64,000 bases of DNA from Mesostigma viride (taxonomy: Eukaryota > Streptophyta > Mesostigmatophyceae > Mesostigmatales > Mesostigmataceae): contig RPFO01000106.1 of NCBI GenBank assembly GCA_009746045.1, forward strand, positions 1,509,711 through 1,573,710. The letters are read 5' to 3'. Position numbers and translations under genes: made by a program. Positions within the stretch are counted from its first letter, which is position 1, and every line of letters begins with the position of its first letter. A model generated the notes under the pieces. It saw nothing but the letters and a program-made list of their open reading frames with translations, ran no database searches and was not told the origin of the DNA. Below are positions 41,521 to 54,100 of this stretch, one piece after another.

Positions 41521-41700
41521 ATGACGCCTACTCCCGGGGCAGAAGAAATGGTTCCAGGGGGCGGCAAGGAGATTTTTGTTATGAAACCCAGCGACTTCGT
41601 TTTAATATCGTTGGCGTTCGTCTTCTTCGTCTTCGTCCTGCCAAGAAAGCTATTCCGATGGTGGCGAACTCGCCTTGCCATGTCTGGCAAGAATGATTAG
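41521..41700 (+). CDS. Small membrane protein, 59 aa
   Basis: Complete frame from ATG to TAG. A short polar N-terminus (TPTPGAEEMVPGGGKE) is followed by one strong hydrophobic helix (FVLISLAFVFFVFVL) and a basic C-terminal end (PRKLFRWWRTRL). The helix and the preceding Pro recall the Sec61-beta membrane anchor, but the expected aromatic cytosolic motif is missing and the C-terminal extension is atypical, so I leave the family open. It may be the second exon of the 41026 exon. Confidence 0.4.
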   Translation: MTPTPGAEEMVPGGGKEIFVMKPSDFVLISLAFVFFVFVLPRKLFRWWRTRLAMSGKND

Positions 41701-42181
41701 TTGCAAGCAGCACCCTTTCTACTCCCAGCCGACATGCTGTTTGCAAGGTATGTGTTGCTATGATAAATATATGCCCAGGTAATTTGTTTGACATTTATTG
41801 CGTATGCAGTCGTAAATTGTGCCTAGTGTCTGCGAATTTTACCGGCACAATTATTGCATGGACGTGCTCGTGCTGTTGTGCTGGCCAGGTCCCTGTGTAT
41901 ATTACCCTTTCGGATGTGAATTGCGTTTTCATTCTGGCAAAAGTGATGGGAGGAGGCTTGGAGACATGACTCTTTCGGCACACCTACTTCTCCTTCTACT
42001 AAACCGTTCGAACTAGCCCCCTTTTTCGGGGTTGCCCTTGCGAAGCTTGTCACTCATTCCCCTAATTTCTGCGCGTATGTCTTGCCCGCGTGTCTTGCGT
42101 GGGCGCCTTGCACTCACATCATGCATCCTTGTCTCAAGGATTTGCCGCTGCAGGCGTTGACCATGCGCAGCAGTGACAGCG

Positions 42182-45100
42182 ATGGTCGGTGCCAAACGCG
42201 CTGATGCGCGGCGGCTGGAGAAATCCCTAAAGGACCAGGCCACGCGTGCCAGCATCGCGCATGACCTCCTCACCTGCGTGGCGCCCACCGATGAGCATGT
42301 GGCCAGGCTCAAGGTCAGTGCGATGTGTCATGCGACGTTACATGAGACGTGTCATGTGACATGCGACGTGTAAGGTATGGCAGCATGTCACGCAATCTGT
42401 CAAGGTCAGGCTAATTTGTCACGCCCCATGCTAAGGTTTAGTGTGATGTTCCACTTCTCCCCAACGCAATTATCATGACAAGCATGCGTCAGATTTGCAA
42501 GGATCGTGGTTCCAAGACAAGCAATGGCTGGGGTGGTCTTATAGAAACTGGGGTCTAAGGTGCTGAGGGATGAGGCGATCTTGTACTGTTGAAGCTGTGG
42601 AATGGTGGGCAGTCTAATGTGCCGTGTAGAAGTCAAGCATTCGTCCTGGATGTGTGTGGAATTGTGCGGACTTGTGTGGATAATCTCATCTTTTGCAGTT
42701 TGCTGGCTTGCATCGCTGAAGCCTTGTGTCTCGCTCACAATCATGCGTAGTCTGTTTCTTTTCTGAGACCGAGGGGCCCCTGGGACTTGGGCCCCGATAT
42801 CAGGGGCTCTAGTTTCCAGCTCCGCTCGTGGACCCATTGCGCGAGTCCATGCATGCTCTCTTTCCAGTCCTGTGCAAAAAGTAGATTTCTGGTGACTCTG
42901 TGTGCCAAGCCTGGGCATAACCTACCCCGGTGAGGTGGTTGGTATAGCACAGTGCACTCTGTTCATACTGTATAATGCGTGTTGTTCTTACTGCATAGTG
43001 CACTCTGTTCTTACTGTGCAGTGCACTCTGTTCTTACTGTATAGTGCACTCTGTTCTTACTGTATAGTGCACTCGGTTCTTACTGTATAGTGCACTCTGT
43101 TCTTACTGTGCAGTGCACTCGGTTCTTACTGTGCAGTGCACTCTGTTCTTACTGTGCAGTGCACTCGGTTCTTACTGTATAGTGCACTCTGTTCTTACCG
43201 TATAGTGCACTCTGTTCTTACTCTATAGTGCACTCTGTTCTTACCGTATAGTGCACTCTGTTTGCTCTGTTCTTGTTTCCAAGCGTGGTGGACACCCGCC
43301 GTAAATTTGACACCCGCCGTCATGTTCGGCACATGGATCTGGCTTGGCTCATCTGCGTGTGCTCGGACGGCAGGCGCTGGTGGCTCCCCTGTTTGCGTCC
43401 TGGTCACAGCATGAGCAGCAGCAGCAACAGCGACAACAGCAACGGCAGCAGCAACAGCGACAACAGCAACCGTGGCAGCAACAGCAACTGTGGCAGCATA
43501 AGGATGACTTGGCCATTGCTGGCCCGCATGTGACAAGGTGAGTGACGAGGTCAGCCACACATGAAATTTTTTTCCTCACCGGAACGGTGAGACAGAACTC
43601 CTTTCCAAAACAGCTGCCTGCATGACCACAAAGAAAGGCCCCTTGGCATGATATCGCCCTCTCTCATTCTCCCACGCCCAATTCTTCCTGTTGCATCCGT
43701 CCATGGCACGGCTGACCTCGCAGTGAAGAAGCAGGGCGCCAGACCACCCAGGTGGCAGCATCAGCGCACACGTATGTCGCCGAGGATGGCTACGTGGAGC
43801 AGCATGCGGCGCGGTATCTGCGGCGTGTGCTCTGTACTCACGGCCCACAGGAGTTCAGCTCCCGCGTGGTGCACCGGCTGCTGTTGGAGGCCTGTGAGGG
43901 CTTCAGGGACGCAGGTATGCTTTTTTTAGGCCGTTATGGGTTCTATGCGATGATCCGACAAGAAGAGCATGCTGCCTGCACAAATGCTGACTGCCCCAGA
44001 TCAGGCTAGTTCTGGCTGGTGTGAACTGTTTGGGCTATTAGGGGGGGGAACAGGCGGGGTGTATGAGGTGCGTGTGCTGATGGTGTCCATGCGGATCCTT
44101 CATCGCATAAATGGTTGTCTACTCTGTGAGAGCAGTGCACTAGTTTCATCTGTAAAGCTTCATTTGTAAAGTTTCATTTGTAAAGTACTAGTTTCATCGT
44201 CAACTCTGAAGAGCAGTGCACTAGTTTCATCTGTAAAGCTTCATTTGTAAAGTTTCATTTGTAAAGTACTAGTTTCATCGTCAACTCTGAAGAGCAGTGC
44301 ACTAGTTTCGTTTGTAAAGTATCCACAGGGTGTCCCTCCACGCTTCAGGTGCCATTCCGTTCATCTTTTTTACCCGAAATACCCTGGCTACTGGCGTGAG
44401 GAGCGTGCTCCTGCCGATAGGCTTTGCCCTATCTGGGCGCAGTGGTGGTTCAACTGGCCATCGTGGCCTCATTTATGGCAAAGCACACGCGTTTCCCTTG
44501 GTGGTTGGCGGCTGGTCTCTACACTTGGGTGGGAGATGTCCTGGCCGTCGCAGTACACGCTTATGCCTGTGATCTTTTGCGGGTCGGTAATCAGCCCGGA
44601 CATCAGGGATTGAAGTACTTCTTGACTTGGTGGTTGTGCTAGGGAAGTGTGGCTATCTGTTTGTCCATCCTTGGTCCATCTGTGCCTCCATACGTCCTTC
44701 CATTTCTTAAAACTGTGAATTACTATCAGCCGTGACCCTCTTTCCCCCTGTACATATATGATATATAATTCTAACAGCACCCCACTCTCCCTTGTCTAAA
44801 TCCCCGTTGCCTATGCAACCCCCCCTCTGCAATTGCCCATGCACCCCCACTCTCTCTTGCCTATGCACCAGACCCCCGCCCCAGGGACCCCTTCAAGGCG
44901 GAGACAAGCTGGCGGCTGCCCACGCGGGTGTACACGTGCCTGGTGCTGCGTCTTGGCTTTGACACGCCCCTGCTGGAGGAATTGCGTGCGCTTTTGCTGG
45001 CCAACACGAAGGTAATTTGCTGGTAACTTGCTGGTAACTTGGTACTTACTTGGTTGCAACTTGCTGGTCATGCCTAGGTTGGTGCGGTCAACAGGATTTG

Positions 45101-48100
45101 AGGTGGGTCGGATTCCGTAGTCCTCGGATTTGATGTTGTTCCATAGTCCTCAAGTTTGCTTTGTTAAATACTCCTCAAGTTTTAGTTGTTTCATAGTCCT
45201 TGAGACTGGTTTGTTCCATAGTCCTCAAGTTTGAGTTGTTTCTTAATTCTTGGGTCTGGTTTGTTGAATCTCGGGCCGTCCCAGTATCTTGTTTGTTCGC
45301 GCCCGCTTTCCCCTTAGGAGGTGGGCACGTGACCATTACCTCCCTGATCATGTCGTGGGGGCCCGGCCCCTGCCAGGGCCTCGTGTGGCCGTGATTGGGG
45401 GGCCGTGACCTTGTTCACGCTCCCTATCTGGTTTGCTTGTGCAGGTTTCCCTTCTGTCAACCCATTGTATTCTAATCAACTTGAGGTGTTTTTTCTCCCC
45501 ACTTGGTCTGGCTGCCCGGCCTTGAATTCTACAGGTGGCGGCACGGCTGGCCGGGGCACTGCTACAGGTCCAAGACGCCCGTTGGCTGGACATGTTTGTG
45601 CCCCTACTCAGGTGCTGCCTGCTTGCCCCAGGGGCGCCTGGCTGCGCGCTTCGTGCGGTCAGGTCTGCCACACAGCCGCGCACGTGCCACCCTGGCGCAG
45701 AGGCCAGCTCAAGTGTTTCTCCCGACTGGGAGCGTGGAGGTGGTAAGCAGCGGGGCATGGGTGAGATGAGCAGCAGGTGGCAAAAGCCGCGGAGAAAGTG
45801 TTTGTCAGACGACATTCTATGCCATCGTATGTCATTTTGCACTGCTATGGAATGGGTGGAGTCCAAAGGCTATGCCATATATGTAGTTAGTAGTTCATGT
45901 ACAGAGAAAAGGCTGTGCTCATTAGCACTTCATGTACAGAGAAAAGGTTGTGCTCATCAGCACTTCATGTACAGAGAAAAGGCTGTGCTCATCAGCGCTT
46001 ATGTAGAGAGAAAAGGCGGTGCTCATCAGCACTTATGTAGAGACGCATGTGTTTTTTGCCACAGCACGCATACAGGGTTTGAAGGCTATGAAGGATGTGT
46101 GACTTGTTTGAATCTCACTTACATGCTTTCATACAGACTGACAAACCAAAGTTAGTTCTTATCATCCACGCGCGCATGTTCCTGGTGGCACGACTCCCAG
46201 GCAACCTCGCGTATTCCCAGCTCGAGCTCACCGTGGTGATTCTGGCTGACGCCCCCCCAACCGACATTACCACGGATGCAAGTACTGTGCCTGCTGAAGC
46301 AACAGGCGCAGCTTGCCTCAATACCCGCCACCTGTCAGTGCCACCTGCCAGCCACGGGCTCAGGGACGCAAGTGGCGTGGCCACAGCTACCTCGATCCCA
46401 CCGCCCGACCCCGAACCGGGTGCCAGCTGTCAAAATGGACGCGATCATCCCAGTGATATTCATCATGGGGGTGCTGCTGTAGCAGCTCCTGTTCTGGGGA
46501 CATTGTTGCCTGTAGCCTCTGGTGTGCACGAAAATGTGAGTAAGAGTGCGAGCGAAGCGTCGGCGGCTGCATGGGACCGGCACGACTTCCCTTGCCGTGC
46601 ACCACCGCTGCTACTGGCACGCGTCACCGCGCAGCACAGCATGGTTGCCGGGGACGGCATGCGGACGGTAAGCTGTTCGGCAGGCTGTGTGATATTTGTG
46701 GTGAGCTGTCTGGCAAGCTGTGACATTTCATGGTGAGCTGTTGGGCGTGCTCATGCCAAGCTCTTTGGCAGCGATATGAGTATGGCAGACATGGTGAAAA
46801 GTGGGGCGGTGCGATGTGGTTTTGCCTTAAGCAATACCTTGGTTTTGGTTCGTGGTTACCTTTTTTTTTGTTTGTTTGTTTATAAAAGTCACCGTACGCC
46901 GGTGAGTGAGCTTCTGGTTTGCCTTTGGGTTCGTGGTGCGTGTCTTTTTGGCCGCCGGTTCAGGAGGGAGTGGCTGAATGGATGTAGAGTTTGGACTTGG
47001 GCTGTGTCGGGGTCGTCCTTCTTAAGTAGCCATGCAGTTTGTGGCCCGCACCTGTTATGCTGCAAGAGGATGCATACACAAGCTTGTGTCACGTGTATGC
47101 ACTCCTGGTGTAGAACCCGGCTATCGCTTTTGTGAACTTCTTTCTCTAACAACTTTGTTAACGATCTTTATTTATCGCCCAATAATGATATGCAGGTAAT
47201 GTTTGTCCTTGTCATCCTCATAACCTTACTTCTGCATCTAAGCTTTCCCACCCATTGCTTCCTGGTGATCAGCTGGACTTAATCAATTTTCTTCTTCTGT
47301 TTGTGTGCATACTTGCTTGCCACCCATCGGTGGATTGGCTTCGGGGCCGCAGGCGTGGCGGATGCTGGAGCGTGTCATCTTCGCCATGGCTGACACGCTG
47401 CTTCTTCCCCCTATCTCCATCTCACCATCATCAACCACCGGCCTGGGCCCCACGAGTAACGGCTCCGAAGGCAATGATGGCTCCCGAATTCACCCTGGCT
47501 CTCAAGCTATTCATGGTGCCCCAGTCACGGGCACGATGGGCCCGAGCTCGATGGGCCGACGGCCAGCTCAGCTCCCTGCTCCATGGGGACACGGCCCATG
47601 GGAGCTTGGCCAACAGGAGCTCGGCACGCCGACCGAGCTACTGTCGCCCGCTTTGCTGCCGTTTTTTGGCAGCAAGCTCGTGAGTGGAGTGCGTGGGACG
47701 GGGTTGTCCACTGACAATGCAACAACCATCGGCGGCCTGTGCTTCCCTCAAGCCGGGGGGGCCAAGGGTCGGGTGGCAGACATTTTTGCTGGCATGGATG
47801 ATGACGATGACGAGGATGACGAGGGTGGCAATGATGGCAGTGCCCATCTTGTCAATGGCCTGCCTGGTCAGCCAGGCACCCCAGCATTTGCGCCAGGTGG
47901 TGGTCAGCAGGTGGCTGCTGACAATACCCCCCTGGGCATGCCGGGCGTGCACCAGAGGAGCGCGCAAAGTCCCTGGGGGTTCTCCGACGAGGAGCGAGCA
48001 CGTGCGGTTTTGGTGCTGTTTCAGGTCATCTCATTTTGTGTGGAGCGAGCCAGTGGCGCAGCCACGCAGCCGCCGATGGGTAGCTGTCCGCGTGTGATGA

Positions 48101-51100
48101 CGCTCGCCCAATCAGGTCGCGGTGTAGACCCTTGTGGCGAGGATGTGCCTGCCTCCATCCAACACTCTTGCAATCTCAGCTCCTCTGCGCCACCGTGTCC
48201 GAGGGAGGCCTTGGAGGCGCTTAGTGCTGCATACCGCACGTCGCTGGGGCCCTGCCTGCGCCAGCTCACCCTGCTGGCGCTGGACGGCCTCGTGGCGTGT
48301 GGGTCCTTGGAGGTGGCGATGGGGGTGGCAGAGGAGGTTCTGGGGAGCCCCTGTTTTGCGCCGCTGCGGGGGTGGCTGGCGGGGGAGGTGGGCCTGCATG
48401 AAATGGCGCGCGGTCTTCTGGTGTCGATATCCAACAAGTGAGTGCACTGCCCAAAACTATCTAAGAAGGGCACCATCCAACAAGTGAGTGCACTGCCCAA
48501 AAGAAGCTAACTGTGTGATGTGTATTGAATGGGTCTATGAGCTCTTGTACATAGTAGCGAACTACCATTTATACTTAAAATCTTTCAGAAGCCATATGTG
48601 CCAGAATATGGGGCCACAAAGTCTATTTATATATCTAGATACCTTCGTGTCTATAATAGTAATATGCACCCTACATGTGTTGGGTAGAATGCAGGTGTGC
48701 CCAGAACACGCCTACTGTTAGCAGACATCCGTCGCAGCGGATTACAGATGGATTTGTGCATTGCATCCGCCGCTGGACAATTGGGAGAACAGCCGGGAGG
48801 GATTCGTCATGAGGCCATGTATACTGTGTGCACGAGTCTGACTGAAGAAAATGGATTGCAACACTCGAGACATTGGATCAGTGTGATGCAGCGGATGGCT
48901 TGCAGAAGCAGCATTTGTTCGCATTCGCCGACAAGTCGTCGTTACGCTGCCAACTGTGTTGCGGTGCCAGCAAGCCCCTGTTTGCACTTGGCGAATAGCA
49001 TTTAAGCATACAATGGATTTCTTGAGAAAAGGAACGAGTACTGCTCATCCATACTATGTTATCAGCGCAGATTGTTTCTTGCGACCAATGAATAGATGTT
49101 CGGTATCTTTGGCATCTGATAGTATTCTATATGAAATAGATGTTCGGTATCTTTGGCATCGAATAGTATTCTATATGAATGGGTTCTTGTAATGTTTGTG
49201 GGGGCCCTGCGCTATGGTCAGGATGGTGGCGTCATCCGATCCCACCGGCCAGCACGCCTCCAGCAGCGCCCACTCCCAGGACACGGAACCCCAGGACGGG
49301 GCTGGCTTAGGAGGCCTTGTCGTCTTCGGGAGGGGTCACAGGCGAGCAGCTGCCAAGAGCCTCGCTTCAGTAGCAGCAGCAGCAACAGCAACAACAATGG
49401 CAGCAGCCTCTGGCCGAGCTTCTTCTACAAACGTCACATCGGGCGCCCCCGGCATGGGCCGAGGGCGAGGCCGGTGGGCGCCGCTGGTGCCAGCAGAAGG
49501 GATGGGTCGAGGCTGGGGCGCCGCGGGTGCTAGCAGTAGCCTGGGAAGGAGTGGCCCGGTCAGCGGAGGCGTTGGCGGAGTCGTTGGTCTTGGTGTGCCA
49601 AAAGAAGGGATGGGTGGGGCAGACGCTGGCAGTATGGAGCTTTCACCGACGCGGCTGGCGAAGCAGGTCCTACCGGCGGCCATTGTGGCGCCTGCAGTCG
49701 CGCTGCAGCGGCTGGTGACGGATGCCATTTACCACAAAGGTGCGTAGTGACAGATGCCATCCACCTCAAAGGTGGGTAGTGACGGATGCCATCCACCACA
49801 AAGGTGGGTAGAAAGACGACAGCATGTCACTGAAAGGAATTGTGGGTATACATAACAACAATAGTCATAATGGGAATAATAGCAACAACCACAACCATGG
49901 TGTAATGCGTGTAGAGATGCCTGCAAAGCCACAATGTGGCGGGGGAGATCCGAGCAGTGAGCTCTGATTGAGATGTTGATTGCCCACTGCTTAGGATCAG
50001 GTGAAAGCAGTCGAAAAGGATAAAGAAATAGCGACAGGTTGACTGGCATGCGACACCTGTCATGCCTCCTTGTACCTGTGTAGTAGTATAGCAAAAAAGG
50101 TTGTAATAATAAAGTAGCTGGCTTGACGTGCTCACCATGCAACTCGCAAGACGTGCCCTGAAACAACCTCCCTAAGTCTCACGCTTTCGTTATCCTGCAC
50201 CGGACCCTGCGCACAACCCTGCGTCCCCCCCCCAGGCCAAACGTCCCTGCTGTCATTCCTGCTCCAGCAGCTGCACCCGTTGACTGGCAGCCGCGCCACG
50301 CCCGCCCTCAGCCTTGGAACCGCGACTCGCTGGCCGCTGCCGTGCCATCCCGAAGAGGCAGGGAGGACCGTGCCCGAAGACGCATCGAGCAGGGAATGGC
50401 AGATTAAAGCGGCATCCACCTCTCCAGTTGAGTCCACCACTCCATCGATGATCTTAACAAGCAAATGGGCTACCCCTGGGTTACCTGCGGGCGTCTCTGC
50501 CGCAGGAGAACATCCCGTCCGACAACCGTTTCTTTCGGAACCCGTTTCACAGTACAGTGGTGGCAGCACGTTCGCCCCTCACGGCCCATCCCCCGCCACC
50601 TCATCATCGCGCCCACCGTTGATACTCGTTGACGTCATCGGGACCCTCATGGATGATTCCGCGCAAGAACTCGCAGGCGCGCCGGGTGCGGTGGCCAACC
50701 TGGTTCACATTGTCACTGCCCTTCTGGCACCCGAGCATGCGGGAGCCCGCAGCGCAGACAGTACACGCGGGAGCGAAAGAGACGGCGGAGAAGGGACAGG
50801 GACTGGCAGGCTTGCAGGGGCCCCAGAGGACACGTCCATGGGCTTGATGCCCGGTGGGAGCCAGGGCATTGTCAACCGCTGCGCCCAGGGTGCACCCTGG
50901 CCTGACGGGGACCAGCAGGGGTTGCACCTGAGCAGCCGTCGGGCCGCACTGGCGCGTGGTTTGCTGGAGCGGTGCATCTTACCGCACCTGCGCACGGATA
51001 TGGTGGGTGTGTGTATCTGGTCTGCGCGCATGCGTAATCGCTTTGTTGGACCGCCGGTTAGTTCTGTGGTCCGTTCTTTTTCTCTTTGTTCGCTCAACGC

Positions 51101-54100
51101 GGCTTGGCCTCTGCAGGCTATACTTAGTCGGCACTGCAGCATGCTGGTTATGCACAAAGATGCCTTACAGTCCTTTAAGTCCTGTAACTGTCCTTTTACT
51201 GTATTGCCTTGTGGTCCTCTAATCAGTGGTTATTGTTGGCCTTACCGCTCCTCGAATGTCAGCAGCCCCAACGCGCGCCGGCATAACCCCCCCAACACGC
51301 GTTGTAACCCTTACTGTGGGTACGTGTTGCGTTGCACATGTTGTCATTACACGACCTAACGTGGACATGTCATGCATGACGGCAACCTTCTCATGAGGGC
51401 GAGTGTCTGCCTTTAGCAAGCAGCAGGGCTCTAACACACTTTTTGTCTTTTTGTCTTTTTGTCTTTTGTCTTTTTGTCTTTTTGTCTTTTTGTCTTTTTG
51501 TCACCTTTTGTCTCATGTTTGGTGGGGTCATGCACGACGTCGGTCATGACCAACGTCCTGCTTGGCCGGTAGGTTAGCGTTCTGGATGCCAGCGTGAGCC
51601 GCCCTAAGCACTAGTGTGCCTGTGCTTGCGCCCATCTGACTCACATGTAAGAACTTGCTGCCAGACGCCCCAAATGCCCAATCCACCACAACTTCCCATG
51701 TGCATTTTCCATTGTTGTTGTTTGTTCCTCCAGCACCGGTTGTTTGTCCCTGCCCCACTAAGCTCCCCCACGTACTTCCCCCTCAACTTAACTACCCTTT
51801 CCCCTCTTTTCAACCCCCCACCCCCACCCCCGCTTCGCCCCCCTGCCATCGCTCTCTTGCTGCCTTGCTCTCTTTTCTGTCTTTCCTCTCCTCGTTCACT
51901 CTCTTACCCTGCAACAGCCCGAGGAAGTGGACCCGGTCGCAGTCCTGCAACTCCTGCGGTGCCTTTTACACGCCTGCCGCTGCCATCATCCGCAACGTCA
52001 TGCCACAAACAAACCCGCGTCCGTGCCACCAGCATCCGGCACCACCAGGTTGCCAACAAGCACAAGCCCCCTCCCCGCCAGTGGGCTTGAAGCTCACCGC
52101 GGTCCCATTCTATTGGCACCTGTGGCTCACATGAGCGATGCGAAGTGGTGGGCAAGGCAGCCGCCCTGTGAAACAGCTCACACTGATCCCACTAAGCCCC
52201 CTCAATGTGCTGCCATTTCGCCACAAGTCCCGCATGCCCTGAGCTCCCAACAGGATCCCCTTCAGCCCACGCCGGCGGTCAGGCCCTCGCCCGACAGCCT
52301 CGGTGCGGGAGGTGCAGAGCCCTTGCACTGGGGGGGGGAGCGGAACGGCCAGGGGCCCTGTGACGGTTGCCAGCTATGGGGCAGCCTCCTGTCCTCGGAC
52401 CTGCTCTCCCTGTGCGTGGGCCTGTGCCAGATGCTTGAGTGCCGCCCTTACCCAGAGTTAGAGGTGACTGAGGCATGGGAGGAAGGAGAGGGCGTGGTGC
52501 CAGGGCATGGGGTCAGGGCAGCTGTTTCTGGCCCCAACACGCGGGCAACGGAGGCTCCATTCCGAGGTTGCGATATGCAAGCCTGTGGAGCCGAAGCGTT
52601 ATCGGTTCAAGCCGGTTCGCCCCTGGCAGCTGGCGTCCAAAGCATTACATCTGACATGAAAGATGTATGCGCAGTGGGCAAGATTGGCAGGAATGGTTCT
52701 GCTTCTGCAGCTGTTGCCGTTGGCGAAAATCCTGGCAAAGTTTTGTTGGCGGATGGCAGCAGTGCCTTGCCACTGGCGCCGGGCAGCATCGGCGTCCTGC
52801 AAACGTGGCGTGCTCCGCTGGATAAGCTGCCGGGAGAGGCCCCGCTGCCGGCACAGGCAACGGACCTGGCACGGATGGCGGTGGAGGACTTGGTGTGTCT
52901 GCTGGCGGATGCCCCCTCAACTGGCAGCCCCTGTGGTCAAGCAGAGGGGGCATCCCATGACTGTGACGACTGTTCCACGCTGGTCTCCATCCTGGTGAGG
53001 GCTCTTTCGCCCTGGTAGAGTGTGTTTGGGTGGCCATGTACAGTGTGTTTGGGTGGCCATGTAGAGTGTGTTTGGGTGGCCATGTAGAGTGTGTTTGGGT
53101 TGCCATGCAGAGTGTGTTTGGGTGGCCATGTAGAGTGTGTTTGGGTGGCCATGCAGAGTGTGTTTGGGTGGCCATGTAGAGTGTGTTTGGGTGGCCATGT
53201 ATAGTGTGTTTGGGTGGCCATGTAGAGTGTGGTTGGGTGGCCATGTTGAGTGTGTTTGGGTGGCCATGCAGAGTGTATGGGAGTGGGGGGGTGGAGTGTA
53301 TTGGAGTGGCCATTTGTGGATGAGACTTCACTGAGGCATTGAGGTGTGGGTTTGGTCATGCTGGGGAATGACTAGCAGTGGGGGGGGGGCAGATACTGGA
53401 ATCATCTACAGCGATGTCAAAGAATTGCGTCAATGGATGAATGAATAAATCTTGAAATGTGTGGAATATGTGGAAATAACGTGGATGCACCAAGCACTAC
53501 CAGAGGCTCGTGTACAGACGCCATGTGCATAGCTGGCCAAACACATGGACCCAAAACCCACCATTCACTCCTTGGCATGCTTGAGAGGCTTTCTTAGGCT
53601 TCTATATTGTAGGTGCAGTGGAAGCTTTGCATCAAACAATTTGCTGCCTACTCATGGTTGCACCCTGGGGGTATTGTGGCCGCTGCTGCGCAGGGTGCCG
53701 CGGGCCAGTCGCTGTCGTGGCGGACACAGCAGTACCTCGCCTCCCTGCTTCCCAATCGCATGCTTTGGCCGCCCTCTAGACCTGGCAAGCTGGCAGCAGG
53801 GTGTGGCATGGGTGCGGGCAGCCTCCCACGAAGCAGCGCAACCGGGGATGATGGGTGCCTCCTGATGTCAGACAATGGCCCGGCCAGGTCTGCGTCACCC
53901 AGGTATGCACCCAGGTCATCACCCAAGTCTGCAGGCGATGCTATCTCCAACACAGACGCAGGGCCAAAACAGGAGACCAAAGGGCCGTTATCGTGTGCTG
54001 TACAGAAACCGTCGTCTGAGGACCTGGCAGCTTGTGCATGGGAGGACGGCAGGGGGTCATCGACGGCCGGTTGCCCTTCCCATCACGCAGAAGCGCCCCT

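Noticed and set aside
43374-43500. CAG-rich stretch as a stand-alone microsatellite
   Set aside because: It is interrupted, in frame and flanked by good splice borders, so it is treated as coding Gln-rich exon 2 of the large gene.
44330-44642. Two overlapping frames with hydrophobic stretches
   Set aside because: Inside an intron of the large gene; joining them would break the phase agreement of the neighbouring exons.
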